From Pseudocercospora fijiensis CIRAD86 (taxonomy: Eukaryota > Ascomycota > Dothideomycetes > Mycosphaerellales > Mycosphaerellaceae), in assembly GCF_000340215.1 (NCBI RefSeq), contig NW_006921532.1:11695501-11759500 (forward strand): DNA of 64,000 nt. The letters are read 5' to 3'. The notes beneath the pieces were generated by a model. It searched no databases. It was not told where the DNA came from and saw only the letters and a list, made by a program, of their open reading frames with translations. This document shows, piece by piece, positions 34,250 through 45,417 of the stretch. The translations under genes and the position numbers were made by a program. Position 1 is the stretch's first letter. The number at the start of each line of letters is the position of its first letter.

Positions 34250-35555
34250 TAGCACGGTCGATTCGGGCCTAGTCCTTAGGTTTATCGCATTAGCCTAGTA
34301 GATAGCTAGTACTATTACAATTGAAGCACTTTAGTCCGGTTAGGGGATTGCTATAGCTATTGCCGCTATTGTTAGCCGAGCGATTAGTACTATAGGGATA
34401 CGAGCCCCTTCTACGGCCCCTGTTACGGCCTCCTCTATATAGCCGCCGGCTACGGCTTCTGCTACGGTCGTTGTTACTGTTCCTATTGTTAGTATTGTTG
34501 TCTTAGTAGGAACCTTGGTTTCCTCCGCGGCTACGGTTGCTACGGTTATTAGTAGGTCGGATCCTTGATTCTAGTCGTTGCTAGAGCTAGACAGCTCGTT
34601 CGGCAGTTTCGACTTTAACTATAAACTAAATGCGTGTAAGATTGGCCTGTTTAAATACACGGCGGCGGTCTAACTTAAGGACCAATTCCTATCTCAATTT
34701 AGGGCGTATTTCGGAGATCTAGATAGAATCAGTTTTAGTCGGGAGGTCGTCTTCGAGGGTCTTTAAATAGGCCTCAAATAAGCGAGCCGATTAATTAGTC
34801 TTTTGCTTAGCTCGAAGGTACTAGTCCTAAGCGTATTGTTGCCTTAGTATAGGGTTTCTAAGGGTGTCTAGTATAATAGTCTTATAGGTTTGCTACTAGA
34901 CAGCGGTCTGATTATTAAGAGAGTTAAAGTGGTCATCCTAGGTACGCTTTAGGTCTCTATTAATGTATTGCATAGTATAGACGACTAGCGAATAGTCGTC
35001 TAGCAGGGCCCTTAGTGCATTTCGTTAGTTAAGCTTACAGTCACGGATGTAGTCGTTGTATTGTTTCCGACTAGAGCTATTAAATACGGTACAGTCCTTA
35101 AGTTTAGTATCCTTCTTTTAGACTGAAACAGATAGAGAGGAAGGCCCTGCTATTGGTTTAGTATTGGTTGCTAGGGCTTCTTGCAGGCGACGAATTTCGA
35201 GGAGATTATCCTTTAGCTATTGTTCTTAGCGCAAGGCAGTAAGCCTATTTTAGGTAGCTTCTTAAAGTCTCGCTACTAGCTAGGGGCCAAAGGCTAGTTA
35301 GCTATATCGTCGATTGACAATGTTGTTAAGTATGTCGTTAACAGGCAACTCTAGGTCGTTACCTAGAACTATAGGTTCTTCGGCAGGCCTAGCAGTAGGT
35401 TCTTTAGCAGGCACCTTAGTAGGAGGCACTTTAGTAGGCACTTTAGCAGGAGGCGCTTTAGCAGGCACTGTGCTACTAGCGTTGTCGTTGCCGGCGCTGC
35501 TAGCGGCAGCACGGTTATTGTTTCGTAATAAACCGGCTATTGTAAGGGGCGACAC
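34250..35555 (-). pseudogene. Gag of B with Pro/Lys repeat and CCHC knuckle
   Basis: Opens MSPLTIAGLLRNNNRAAASS, followed by a VPxK/VPPTK repeat of about 30 residues rich in Pro, Lys and Ala, then helical capsid-like text, an Arg/Gly/Asn/Ser-rich linker, and the knuckle KCFNCNSTSYLLG-stop-C near 34300-34340 (C-x2-C-x4-H-x4-C with His now Tyr). The repeat is shorter in A, so it varies between copies. Confidence 0.7.
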
Positions 35556-35801
35556 TAATAATGTATTGTTAGCCCCTAAGATGCGGATGTAGCGGAATTA
35601 GTAGATATCGGCTTAGTATGCTTGACTTAGTATAATAGGCCGTATAGAAGGCCTTGCTTGATGATTGGTACGGTTGTTTCGATAGAATAGTACGTGTAGG
35701 TCCCGTTCTTCGGGCATAATATAGTCAAATCGATGGTTTTCGTAGCTATACCGCTAAAAGCTTAAAATAAGGACTATCTAGCTGCTGCCCTCAAAGGGTA
35801 G

Positions 35802-35811
35802 ATCGAATACT
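35802..35811 (-). promoter_or_regulatory. Candidate self-priming primer-binding site of B
   Basis: The plus strand reads ATCGAATACT one base before the 5' LTR edge. The LTR contains AGTATTCGAT (35863-35872), its exact reverse complement. In the element RNA the LTR copy could therefore pair with the primer site over 10 nt. Tf1/sushi chromoviruses prime reverse transcription with the 5' end of their own transcript; a tRNA-type site (TGG...) is not seen here. Confidence 0.6.
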
Positions 35812-35812
35812 G

Positions 35813-36010
35813 TATAAGAAGGGTTATATTAGTAGGTAGATAGGGTAGTAGTAAATCAGTGTAGTATTCGATAGAGATCTAAGAGGAGAGGGAGGAAGGC
35901 AGGCAAGTTAGCCTAACGCTAAGCGCTAAGCCCTGCCTAAGGCATCGAGACCCTAGCTTCACTCGAGCCCGGTTACATGCCAATCACGTATAACCTCTTT
36001 AGTCCTAACA
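35813..36010 (-). repeat. LTR of B (5' in element sense)
   Basis: 198 bp; partner of 28864-29061 by shared variants. Plus-strand 35863-35872 is the 10-mer that can pair with the primer site at 35802-35811. Confidence 0.9.
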
Positions 36011-36015
36011 TTAGG
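36011..36015 (+). other. Target-site duplication ttagg, right copy (B)
   Basis: Exact match to 28859-28863, directly after the B LTR. Confidence 0.9.
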
Positions 36016-36029
36016 CGAGGGGTGTTTGC

Positions 36030-39000
36030 GGATACGGAGGTTCTTCGTACTAAGCATAACTAGGTCGCCTTGCTTAAAGGTTATTAGAAGGTGGTATTTG
36101 TTATAGTAGGCCTTCTAACAGGCCTAGGCCTTTACTAGTTTGTTAGCTATCTTAGCGTAAATTTCTCGTATCTTTTAAACCCTCTCAATAGCCGCTAGTG
36201 TCTTAGGTTGACCCGCTTCCCTTTCCTTACGCTCGGCCTCGAGCGATAGGTCTTGTAGCATAGTAGCGTTCTAGCCTATTATAGCTATATATAGTAATAC
36301 CCTAGTTAATAAGTAGACACTATTATTGTACACGAATTCTATAGGCTATAGGAGGTTGACCTAGTCGTTAGGATTCTCGTTAATGTAACTGCGTAGGTAC
36401 TGCTATAGGGTAGCATTCTGCCTTTTAGTCTAACCATCTATTTATAGATAGAATGCTATAGATAGGCGATGCTTGAGTCTTAGCTATAGGCAAATCTCAC
36501 TCTAATAGTAAGATATAAATATCGAGCCTCGATCGGAGACTATCCCCTTAGGGGTCCCCTAATAGCTATAGAAGATGTTGTTCTATAGCGACTTAGCTAG
36601 GTTAATAGCCGTCCAATCCTTTCGGGCAGGAATGTAACGAGCGCCCTTAGTAAACCGGTCTACGACAACTAGGATAGCATTATACACATCCTTACTGCCC
36701 CTACGCTTAGCAGGCGGGAGTCCTATAATGAAATCCATTGTAAGCTTAGCAAATAGCTTCTTTAGAATAGGGAGTAAAGACAACTCGCTAAAAGGTAAGT
36801 GCTTTAGTGCTTTAACTCGTTAACATACGGCACACGTATTTACGTAATCCTTTATGTCCCGCTTACTATTTAGCTAGTAGTATGTGCGCGATAGTAACTC
36901 GTGCGACCTCTCTGTACTATAGTGACCGGCAAGCTTACTATTATAGTATCGCTTAAGAAGTTCTTGTCTAATCGATTGTTTAGCGGGGACATAGTATCTA
37001 CCCTTAAACCTTAAGTAACCTTTGTCGTCGATCGACTAATTGTTACTCTTACTAGATCGAGTCTTTCGCCTACTTACAAGCTAATCTATACGAGCCGCAG
37101 CAAAGGCGTCCCTCTACTAAGTACGTAACAGCTTATCTATAAACGATTGACTATCCCTATTTATAAGGTTATTTAATAGCACCCTCGCTATTAAACGAGG
37201 TACGCATTGTATGCATCTAATAGCACTAGCAGCCGGATTAACTGCAACCTCTTCTATAGTACTATCGCTATAGATAGCAATATCTTCAATCGAGTCGTTA
37301 TAGCTCGAGCGATCTACGTCCTTTCTTTTAACGTGCACTAGAAGAACGACAACTCCGCTATAGTATTTGTTGCCGCCGCGGGGTCCGGAAGTCCGCTTAT
37401 CCTGCGCCTGCTTTATAGTAAGGTCTATAGTAATCTTATACTATAGGGTTAGAAACAGAGAATTAATGTATTAGGTTTCGCTATCGTAATTAGGTCGCCT
37501 CGATAGGCTATTAGTAGGGTTACTTACGCCTAGCCGATATAACATATTAAAATCGAACCCGGCGAGGTAGACGGCCTATCTAGCCTGTCGACCTATAACC
37601 CTAGTAACCTTCGTAATTCTACGGAGGTTGTTATAGTCCGTATAGACCTAAATAGGGTGCTAAGCACTATCGAGATAATAGCGCTAGTGCTTAAAGGCTT
37701 CTACGATTGCTAAGAGCTCTTGCTCGTAGGTCTCGTACCGACGTTCTATATCGATTATTTTCCGTAAAAAGAAGGCAATCGGGTGCTAATAGGTATCATT
37801 AGCCTGCTGTAACATAATAGCTGATATAGCGAACTATAAAGCGTTAGTTTCAATTCGAATCTGCTTGCTTAGCACGAAATAGTGCAATAAGGGGACATTA
37901 GTAAAGCGTTGCTTTAGGCCGTTAAAAGCGGCTTGTACTCTATTAGTCTATTTGAACTCTCTAGTTAGGTTAGCCTTAGTTTTAGTAAGCTCAGTTAGGG
38001 GTATTACATGCCGTAAATAGCCCTTAATAAACCGACGGTAGAAGTTAGCAAAACCTAGGAATAATTGAAGCTCTTTAATAGACGTAGGAACGGGCTATTT
38101 AGTAATTGTTTTGATCCGGTTAGGATCAGCCTTAACACCCTCGGTTAAAATAAGAAAGCTAAGGAATGATACCTCCTTAGAAGCAAAGGTGCATTTAGAA
38201 GGTTTGCAATATAGTCTATAGGCTCGCAGGCGGTTAAGGACCTTACGCACTACGGCCTAGTGTTCTATAATATTAGGTGAATGTGTATAAACTAGGATGT
38301 TATCTAGGTAAACTACACAGAGATAGTCTAATAGGCCTAAAAGGGCCCGATTAATGTAGGACTAGAATGTTGCAGGGGCATTAGCTAGGCTAAATAGCAT
38401 AACTAAGTATTCAAAATAGCTATAACGAGTGCGAAAGGCTGTCTTCTATTCATCGCCCTTGCGAATACAGATGCGGTAATAGGCGTCCTTAATGTCTAAT
38501 ATAGTGTAGTAATAGGTACTAGAAAGGCGATCGAGGGTCTTATTAATAAGAGGAAGTGGACAGCGATCTTTGATAGTAACAGCGTTGAGCCTACGATAAT
38601 CGACATAGAGGCGTAGGCTACTATCCTTCTTTAGTACGAAGAGGATAGGTACACTAGCAGGGCTGTTACTGTATCGAATGCGACTATTGGCTAGGTTTTC
38701 CTCTAGGTACTTACGCAATACAGCAAGCTCTCGTTTACTAAGGTTGTAGAGGGGACTAAAAGGAACCTCTTTGCCCTCTATAATGTCAATCTTATAGTCT
38801 GTCTCTTTGAACATAGGCAATGTCGATGCTAGGTAGTGTTCAAACATATTAATATAGGTTTCTCGAATAGGCTCCGGTATGCGAGCAAGCTAATTAGGAT
38901 CTATGCTATTAGGGGGCACTAGTTTATCGTTATTACTACCGAGCAGGTCGGTAGTTAGATTAGCTAAGGCGGGAGTTAGGTTGCTAATAAATAGGACCCT

Positions 39001-39453
39001 AATATTATTAGGACACTCGCTAATGTCGATATATTTAATGTCCTCTTTCCTAGCGATCCTAAATCGCTATTGTTAACTGCCTAAGTCTATAACTATAGCA
39101 TAGTACTTAAGAATAGGGTTGCCGATAACAATATCGGATAGGAGGCTGTCTATGTCTACCGCGTAGGCAGTGAAGTTCAGTAGGCGTTCATTTCCGAGGT
39201 CGTCCTTTAGGGCTATATAGACATAGTAGGCTCTATAGGTTAAGTGCCGAGCGTTATTAAACTAAGCAAGGGTTGGTAGGTTAGTCTTCGGCAGTTGTCG
39301 AAGGTCTAATTGCTTAGCTAGGCGATAGCTAATAAGGGCGCTAACTGAATTTCCGGAGTCTAGTATAACCTTTGCCTTATAGTTAGTATCGGGCCTAGAT
39401 ATAAGATAGGTACGTGTAATAGCTAGCACAATGTCGATAGTCTTACGCCGCAC
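36030..39453 (-). pseudogene. Pol of A: protease, RT, RNase H, integrase
   Basis: Protease at 39262-39453 keeps DSGNSVSALIS, an intact DSG catalytic triad (DLG in B). RT at 38446-38847 is open for 133 codons with LYVDYRRLNAVTIKDRC. RNase H lies about 37.5-38.0 kb. The integrase remnant at 36583-36783 carries MDFIIGLPPAKRRG and VVDRFTKGARYIPA, the usual segment around the first catalytic Asp. The last part of pol, including the chromodomain, lies across insertion B at about 28450-28850. Inactive because of numerous TAG/TAA. Confidence 0.82.
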
Positions 39454-39579
39454 GAGGCTAACAGTTAGTGCGGCGCTTACTCTTTTTTCGAAGGTTGGCC
39501 TATAGGGGTAGCGTTAGCTACTAAGAGGTGCTTTCGGTGCTTAGTAGTAGCACGGTCGATTCGGGCCTAGTCCTTGGGT

Positions 39580-40881
39580 TTGTCGCATTAGCCTAGTAGA
39601 TAGCTAGTGCTGTTACAATTAAAGCACTTCAACCCGGTTAGTAGACTGCCGTAGCTATTGTTATTGTTAGCAGAGCGGTTAGCATTATAGGGATACGAGC
39701 CCCTTCTACGGCCCCTATCGCGGCCTCCTCTGTATAGCCGTCGGCTACGGCCTCTTCTACGGTCGTTACTGTTCCTATTGTTAGTATTGTTATTATAGTA
39801 GGAACCTTGGTTTCCTCCGCGGCTACTACGATTGCCGCGGTTAGTACTAGCTAGTCGGATCCTCGATTCTAGTCGTTATTAGAGCTAAACAGCCCGTTCG
39901 GCTGTTTCCACTTCGACTATAAATTGAATGCGCGTTAGATTAGCCTATTCGAATATACGACGGCGGTCTAATTTAAGGATAAGCTCCTACCTAAGTTTTA
40001 GGCGTATCTTAGAGATCTATATAGAATTAGTCTTAGCCGGGAGATCGTCCTCGAGGGTCTTCAAATAGGCCTTAAATAAGCGAGCCGATTGATCAGTCTT
40101 TTGTTTAGCTCGAAGGTATTAGTCCTAAGCGTGTTGTTGCCTTAGTATAGGGTTTCTAAGGGTGTCTAGTATAATAGTCTTATAGGTCTGCTACTAAACA
40201 GCGGTCTAATTAGTAAGGGAGTCGAAATGGTTATCCTAGGTGCGCTTTAGGTCTCTATTAATGTATTGCATAGCATAGACGACTAACGAGTAGTCGTCTA
40301 GAAGGGCCCTTAGCGCGTTTCGCTAGTTAAGCTCGCAGTTACGGATATAATCGTTGTATTGTTTCCGACTAGAGCTATTAAATACGGTATAGTCCTTAAG
40401 TTTAGCATCCTTCTTTTAGACTGAAACAGATAGAGAGGAAGGCCCTACTATTAGTTTAGTATTAGTCGCTAGGGCTTCTTACAGGCGACGAATTTCGAGG
40501 AGATTATCCTTTAGCTATTGTTCCTAGCGTAAGGCAGTAAGCCTGTTTTAAGTAGCTTCTTAAAGTCTCGCTACTAGCTAGGGACTAAAGGCTAGCTAGC
40601 TATATCGACGGTTGACAATATTGTTAAGAATGTCGTCGATAGGCAATTCTAGGTCGTTACCTAGAACTGTAGGTTCTTCTTTAGTAGGTCCTATAGTAGG
40701 CTCTTCGGTAGGAGGCACTTTAGTAGGTGCTCTAGTAGGCACTTTAGCAGGCACTATACTACTAGCATTGTCGTTGCTAGCGCTGCTAGCGGTAGCACGG
40801 TTGTTGTTTCGTAATAAGCCGGCTATTGTAATAGGGGGTAACACTAATAATGTATTATTAGCCCCTAAGATGCGGATGTAG
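39580..40881 (-). pseudogene. Gag of A with CCHC knuckle
   Basis: Open at 40596-40844 (MLPPITIAGLLRNNNRATAS, then a shorter Pro/Lys repeat than in B) and continuing with RIP stops to the CCHC relic near 39600-39650 (KCFNCNSTSYLLG). Same family as gag of B. Confidence 0.7.
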
Positions 40882-41090
40882 CGGAATTAGTAGGTATTAG
40901 TCTAGTGCGATTGACTTAGTATAATAGGCCGTATAGAAGGCCTTGCTTGATAATTAGTACGGTTGTTTCGATAGAATAGTACGTGTAGGTCCCGTTCTTA
41001 GGGCGCAATATAGTTAGATTAGTCTTGTTCGTAGCTATACCGCTAAAAGCTTGAAATAAGGACTATCTAGCTGCTGCCCTTAAAGGGTAG

Positions 41091-41100
41091 ATCGAATACT
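41091..41100 (-). promoter_or_regulatory. Candidate self-priming primer-binding site of A
   Basis: Same arrangement as B: ATCGAATACT one base from the LTR edge and AGTATTCGAT at 41152-41161 inside the LTR. Both halves escaped or resisted RIP in both copies. Confidence 0.6.
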
Positions 41101-41101
41101 A

Positions 41102-41298
41102 TATAAGAAGGGTTATGTTAGCAGGTAGATAGGGTGTAGGTGAATTAGTATAGTATTCGATAGAGATCTAAAAGGAGAGGGAGGAAGGCAGGCAAGTTAG
41201 CCCAACGCCAAGCGCCAAGCCCTGCCTAAGGCACCGAGACCCCGGCTTTACTCGGCCTAACTACATACCAATCACGTATAGCCTCTTTAGCCCTAACA
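41102..41298 (-). repeat. LTR of A (5' LTR in element sense)
   Basis: 197 bp. The first base pair has changed from TG to TA on the plus strand. It is followed at once by the TSD cttag. Plus-strand 41152-41161 is the 10-mer complementary to the primer site at 41091-41100. Confidence 0.9.
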
Positions 41299-41303
41299 CT
41301 TAG
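41299..41303 (+). other. Target-site duplication cttag, right copy (A)
   Basis: Matches 27081-27085. It lies inside the RNase H frame of element 2; deleting A plus one copy restores that frame. Confidence 0.9.
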
Positions 41304-43560
41304 AGGGTGCGGGTTTAATAATTGTTACTATTAACTCGAGCGGGGAAGGCTATAGCGAGATACTAATATAGTATAATTATAAAGAACTATCTTTACGATA
41401 CCCTATCCGGTATAACTTAGGGCTATAGAAACCGATCGAGGCTCGGTACGATACTAGTAAGCGAGAATGCCTTAGAGTCTATAAGGCTCTAAAGAAGTTC
41501 CGACTATAGCTCTTTAGTATATTCTTTCGCTTAGAAATCGATACTTAGACGCTAGTCTATTAGCTTAACCGTATAGCCTCCGACCTACTAAACTCGGCGA
41601 TAGCTCGGTAGGTTACTTAGATCTATTTGTTTAACTTCGACGTCTTCTACGTTCCTAGTAAGAAGTATACTAGACCGGATAGCCTTTCTAGAAGGCCCGC
41701 TATAGAAGAGGATATTACCGAGATAATAGAAGAAAAGGATATCGATACGGTAATTAACTATACTTTCTTCGCTACCTTCTATATTAATACTATACTAGCG
41801 ATTACTAGGCCTACTACCGACGACTAACCTAGCGACTACCCTAGTAACTAGCCCGACGAGAACCCTACTACTAACGATAAGGACTAGGCTAAAGCTAAAG
41901 CAGATAAACTAGAGAGGGATAATATTATTAATAGGGTCTACTCTAACGACTCCTATTATATCGCCTACTTCCTAACTTATATAAAGAAAGTACCTAGTCT
42001 ATTAAAGAGTTAATACTGTCGGGTTATTCGCTATTCTCGGTAGGTTCTAGTTAAAAATCGAATCCTTTAGCGATAAGCGATAGTTAATATACCTCTCTAG
42101 TATATTATTAACGACCTAGTAGCCCGATAAGAAATCCTTCGTTCCGTTTACGATAAGCTCGGCTACCGGGCGGCAGAGAGTACCTTCGATATCCTTCGTC
42201 GGCGGTACTAGTAGGATAGCGTATAGGCTAATATCTCCCGTTACTATAAGAGCTATCCTAAGTGTAATTTTAGGAATAGCTACCGACGTCTAGGAGAACT
42301 ACGTATTCCCGCTACCTAGTTAGTCGGGGAGCGGTAGTATAGCGATAGGGTCTATCTTAGCCGTAATAATAGCTTATATATAATTCGAAAGGGTCTTTCT
42401 CGATAGCTAGAGGCCTATTATTTCTTTAAGGGCTACGGTGCTATTAATGCTCGTAATATAGCTACCTTCCTATTTAAAGATCTGTTTTACCGCTAGGGAA
42501 CACCTTATAAGATTATCTTAGATAACGCTACGAACAATATAGCTAAAGAAGTTTAAGCGCTACTTGTTTCGTATAGGGCGAAAAACGTTCGTATTTCCCT
42601 ATACTATCCCTAGTCGAATACTATTATTAACCGTAGCTATCGGTCTTTAATTAATACCCTATCTAAGATAACTAATAGAGGGGATAGGTCCTTTCCTATC
42701 TCTATCCGCGTTCTAGCTCTTCTCTAGGCGGATCGAACTACTATTATCGATACGACTAGACTTACGCTAGTAGAGCTTATAATTAGGAGGGACGCCGTTC
42801 TTCCTATTAAGTTGTCCTATCGTACGTATAGCGTTTACGATTAGGGGTCTATTCGTACGAGGGTAGATCTTCTTACCCTATAGGCTAAGGCTCTTAAGGA
42901 TATAACTACGACTTCTTAGGAGGGTTTTACTCGATAACGGCGCCTTCGTAAAGAGGCTAAGTAGTATTTTAATAACTATAATACTATTAATTAGGAACCT
43001 CTAAAGGTTAGCGATATAGTCCTTCTATACCGGTAACCGGTCGGAGCTAGAATATAGTTACTCCTATAAGCTAGCCTTTAAATAGAAAGGGCCTTATAGA
43101 GTATAAGAGGTCCTTTACGATAGTTCTACGTACCGTCTTTAGGAACTTAATAGTGCTACCTTAAAGCACTCGTACCCCTAGGCTAACCTAAAGAAGGTCG
43201 TCGAATTAAGAGAGCCTACCCGCCCTCCCCCGACCGAGGAGGAAGTTAATACCTCTATAGACCCTCTACCTACCTTAGATACCTATCCAGAGGAGGATCC
43301 TACCGCGATTATAGATCCTATTCTACCTAATAACTATATATATCCCTAGATACGTCTTAGTAAGCTATTAGGAATAACTTATAAACAAAGGGAGGGTTAT
43401 ATATATATTAATTACGCGTAGAGCATTTCCGATATTAATTCCGATAGTAAACTAGACTTCTAGCTATCTAACTCTAACTCCGAGGAGGAGCTCGACTAGT
43501 CTAGCGACGAAGACCGCCTAGAATTATAGCTAGATCCCGAGACTAAATAATTGCTTGTCT
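41304..43560 (+). pseudogene. Element 2 pol, 3' half: RNase H and integrase
   Basis: Continues directly from 27080 after removal of A. RNase H gives GLIIVTINSSGEG and a connection near 41627-41827 (FNFDVFYVPSKKYTRPDSLSRRP, of which the last part is the LSRRP motif). The integrase zinc region shows YDKLGYRAAEST and KSYPKCNF (HHCC with His turned to Tyr), and ILDNATNN near 42520 marks the second catalytic Asp. The acidic C-terminal tail ends near 43550. Stops are TAG/TAA. Confidence 0.75.
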
Positions 43561-43784
43561 TTCCCTACCTCTACTATATTGTTTTCCTTACCTTCTCCGC
43601 GCTATTAATATAGTGCCGCCCTATAGCTTTAGTCCTTACTACTTGTTCCTACGGTATTAATACTTATAGTTATTACCCTCTTTTGCTTTTACTTTGTCTA
43701 TTGTTTTGCTCTTTAGCCTTCGAGATATTGCTATAACTTTATTCCTTTGCTCTTATTTCCTTAGATAGAACTATACGAGGCGTG

Positions 43785-43821
43785 TTTTCCTAATAATACC
43801 CCGGGGGTAGTATTAGGAAAA
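43785..43821. repeat. CCCCGGGGG near-palindrome, element 2 after pol
   Basis: The longest copy: arms extend to TTTTCCTAATAATA and TAGTATTAGGAAAA. Confidence 0.75.
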
Positions 43822-44238
43822 TAGCCGAACCTAACCCTCTACCCTTCTAGGACTACTTCTCTCTAGATTTCTAGACTCTAGCGACTACCCTTAAGTAACA
43901 ACAATAATAAGATACTCTACTAGAGGATGTTCCTACCCTAATTAGTACTAGTTACGTAGGATACTAAGAAAGGGAGGATCCCTCTCCCTTCCTAGCTCTT
44001 AGATAGATATAGTAACCTAGGCCGATAGCCTCTAAGAATAGGGACCTTAGGCTATTAAGCTTAGCGTTTAGAAGAAGGAAGAAGGAAGAAGGTAAACGTA
44101 TAGACTACCTTTACGTACTTACTAATATAAAAGGTAATACTATATCTATAACGGTAGTACTATAGGCTAACGTACTAACGAGTTAGCTACGCTAGGCCTA
44201 GGCGACTTGCTCCTCGTTACCGAGTATCTCTAGGAAAA

Positions 44239-44266
44239 GCTAATACTACCCCGGGGGTATTATTAG
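44239..44266. repeat. CCCCGGGGG near-palindrome, between elements
   Basis: GCTAATACTA centre TATTATTAG; 450 bp before the ATG at 44690. Confidence 0.75.
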
Positions 44267-44689
44267 TCCCGCTAGCTTTACTACTATAGATTTCTACTAA
44301 GGACTCGAACTAACTAGTTACATTTCGAGTATATAAGAATCTACGATAGCTAAAGGTTAATAAAGGCGCGTAGTCGCTACTAGTAATTAGCTAGATCGAT
44401 TGTTAAACTTTAGCCTACTCTATTAATAAAGAAGTCTCGTATATAGCTTTACTTTTAGGTTTTATATATAGCCGTTATCCGTTTGCTTTACTAGCGCGGG
44501 ATATATAGACTACGTTACTTTCGTACTATATTTAAAGCGAGCTTCCTAAGCTCCTTTTTCTACTCGATTACTAACTAACTCGCTACCGCCTAACTAAACC
44601 CCCCTCTATCTAAACCCTTTAATTATTATTATTAAGCAACGAATACGTTTTATAAACTCGTTTTAAACCTACTTCCGCTTCGGTCGACT

Positions 44690-45220
44690 ATGTCTTCTAG
44701 CGCCCTAAATCCGCTAGACGCTAGTAGTAGTAACGACCTACCTGCCCCTATTAACCTAAGCCTAGCCGCCCTAGTCTAGATCGAAGCCCTATCCGATAGC
44801 GCCTTAGCTACTATAACTAGTCTCGAGTACTACTTTTAGATCGTTACTACCTTCGAAGATTCTTAAGAGAAGATCGAAAACGCTCGTACCCTATTACGTA
44901 TTATTAATAGGAATATTAAGAAGGCTACTATCTTAGTTACGTACGGTATAAACAACCTACGTTAGTCTATCGGTAAGCGTATCTTTAAGCGCGACGTTCT
45001 TAACGATATAGATATTTAATAAGCCTTTCCTATCGTCTATAGCCTCGAGATAGCCGGTACCTAGATTCGCTTACGCTTTAAGACCCTCGATTAGGCCTTC
45101 GAATACTAGGGAGGACTAAGTAGTCTTCCTAAGAGCCTTATTAACTTCGCCTACGGTAGATAAGAGCGTACTAAGTAGGTCTCTTCGTTCGTTAATAAGT
45201 ATAAGGTCCGTCGCTAAGGC
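44690..45220 (+). pseudogene. Start of an unassigned element frame, cut by chromovirus C
   Basis: From the ATG at 44690 (MSSSALNPLDASSSN) a frame of about 177 codons continues with RIP-type TAG/TAA stops (text such as LVTYGINNLR, LPKSLINFAYG) until the LTR of C at 45221. Length and Ser-rich start suggest a gag-like protein, but no motif confirms it. The continuation is not found after C because C's far end is truncated. Confidence 0.45.
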
Positions 45221-45417
45221 TATAAGAAGGGTTATATTAGTAGGTAGATAGGGTAGTAGTAAATTAGTATAGTATTCGATAAGGATCTAGGAGGAGAGGG
45301 AGGAAGGTAGGAGAGTTAGCCTAACGCTAAGCGCTAAGCCCTACCTAAGGCATCGAGACCCTAGCTTTACTCGGCCTAGTTATATACTAATTACGTATAG
45401 CCTCTTTAGCCCTAATA
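45221..45417 (-). repeat. LTR of C
   Basis: 197 bp, TATAAGAAGGG ... CCCTAATA on the plus strand, both TG/CA termini converted to TA. Flanking base word on the left is aaggc; the right-hand TSD is lost with the truncated end. Confidence 0.85.

Larger units (their letters stand above)
28864..36010 (-). mobile_element. Chromovirus B, nested inside A
   Basis: A 7,147-bp insertion with LTRs 28864-29061 and 35813-36010 (198 bp each) and target duplication ttagg at 28859-28863 and 36011-36015. It interrupts the integrase C-terminal region of A: sequence left of the insertion (ending TTTTGCTATTAGG) and right of it (GTGTTTGCGGATACGG) is continuous in B itself near 30690-30725. Domain order on the minus strand: gag, CCHC, protease, RT, RNase H, integrase, chromodomain. 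It is the least RIP-mutated copy in the window, in keeping with being the most recent insertion. Confidence 0.92.
27086..41298 (-). mobile_element. Chromovirus A (Tf1/sushi-like Ty3/gypsy), interrupted by B
   Basis: A complete insertion on the minus strand. The LTRs at 27086-27282 and 41102-41298 (197 bp each) share diagnostic bases not found in the B pair and differ from each other only by transitions. The target duplication cttag is at 27081-27085 and 41299-41303. LTR termini are TG...CA. Without B and one ttagg copy it is about 7.06 kb. Reading from 41.1 kb down: gag with CCHC knuckle, protease, RT, RNase H, integrase, and a C-terminal chromodomain near 28450-28650. CpA/TpG depletion is milder than in neighbours, so A is comparatively young. 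It contains the 100-N assembly gap. Confidence 0.9.
43561..44689 (+). repeat. RIP-mutated region: element 2 3' flank and start of another element
   Basis: No coding frame. It contains two copies of the CCCCGGGGG near-palindrome (43785-43821 and 44239-44266), GAAGAAG repeats near 44085, and AT-rich DNA with a TATATAAGAATC word near 44320. The right part may be the LTR or leader of the element whose frame starts at 44690. Element 2's own 3' LTR is not here. Confidence 0.45.

Noticed and set aside
35314..40881. Plus-strand frames 35314-35592 and 40612-40881
   Set aside because: Antisense shadows of the Pro/Lys-rich gag N-termini of B and A; low-complexity coding leaves the opposite strand open.
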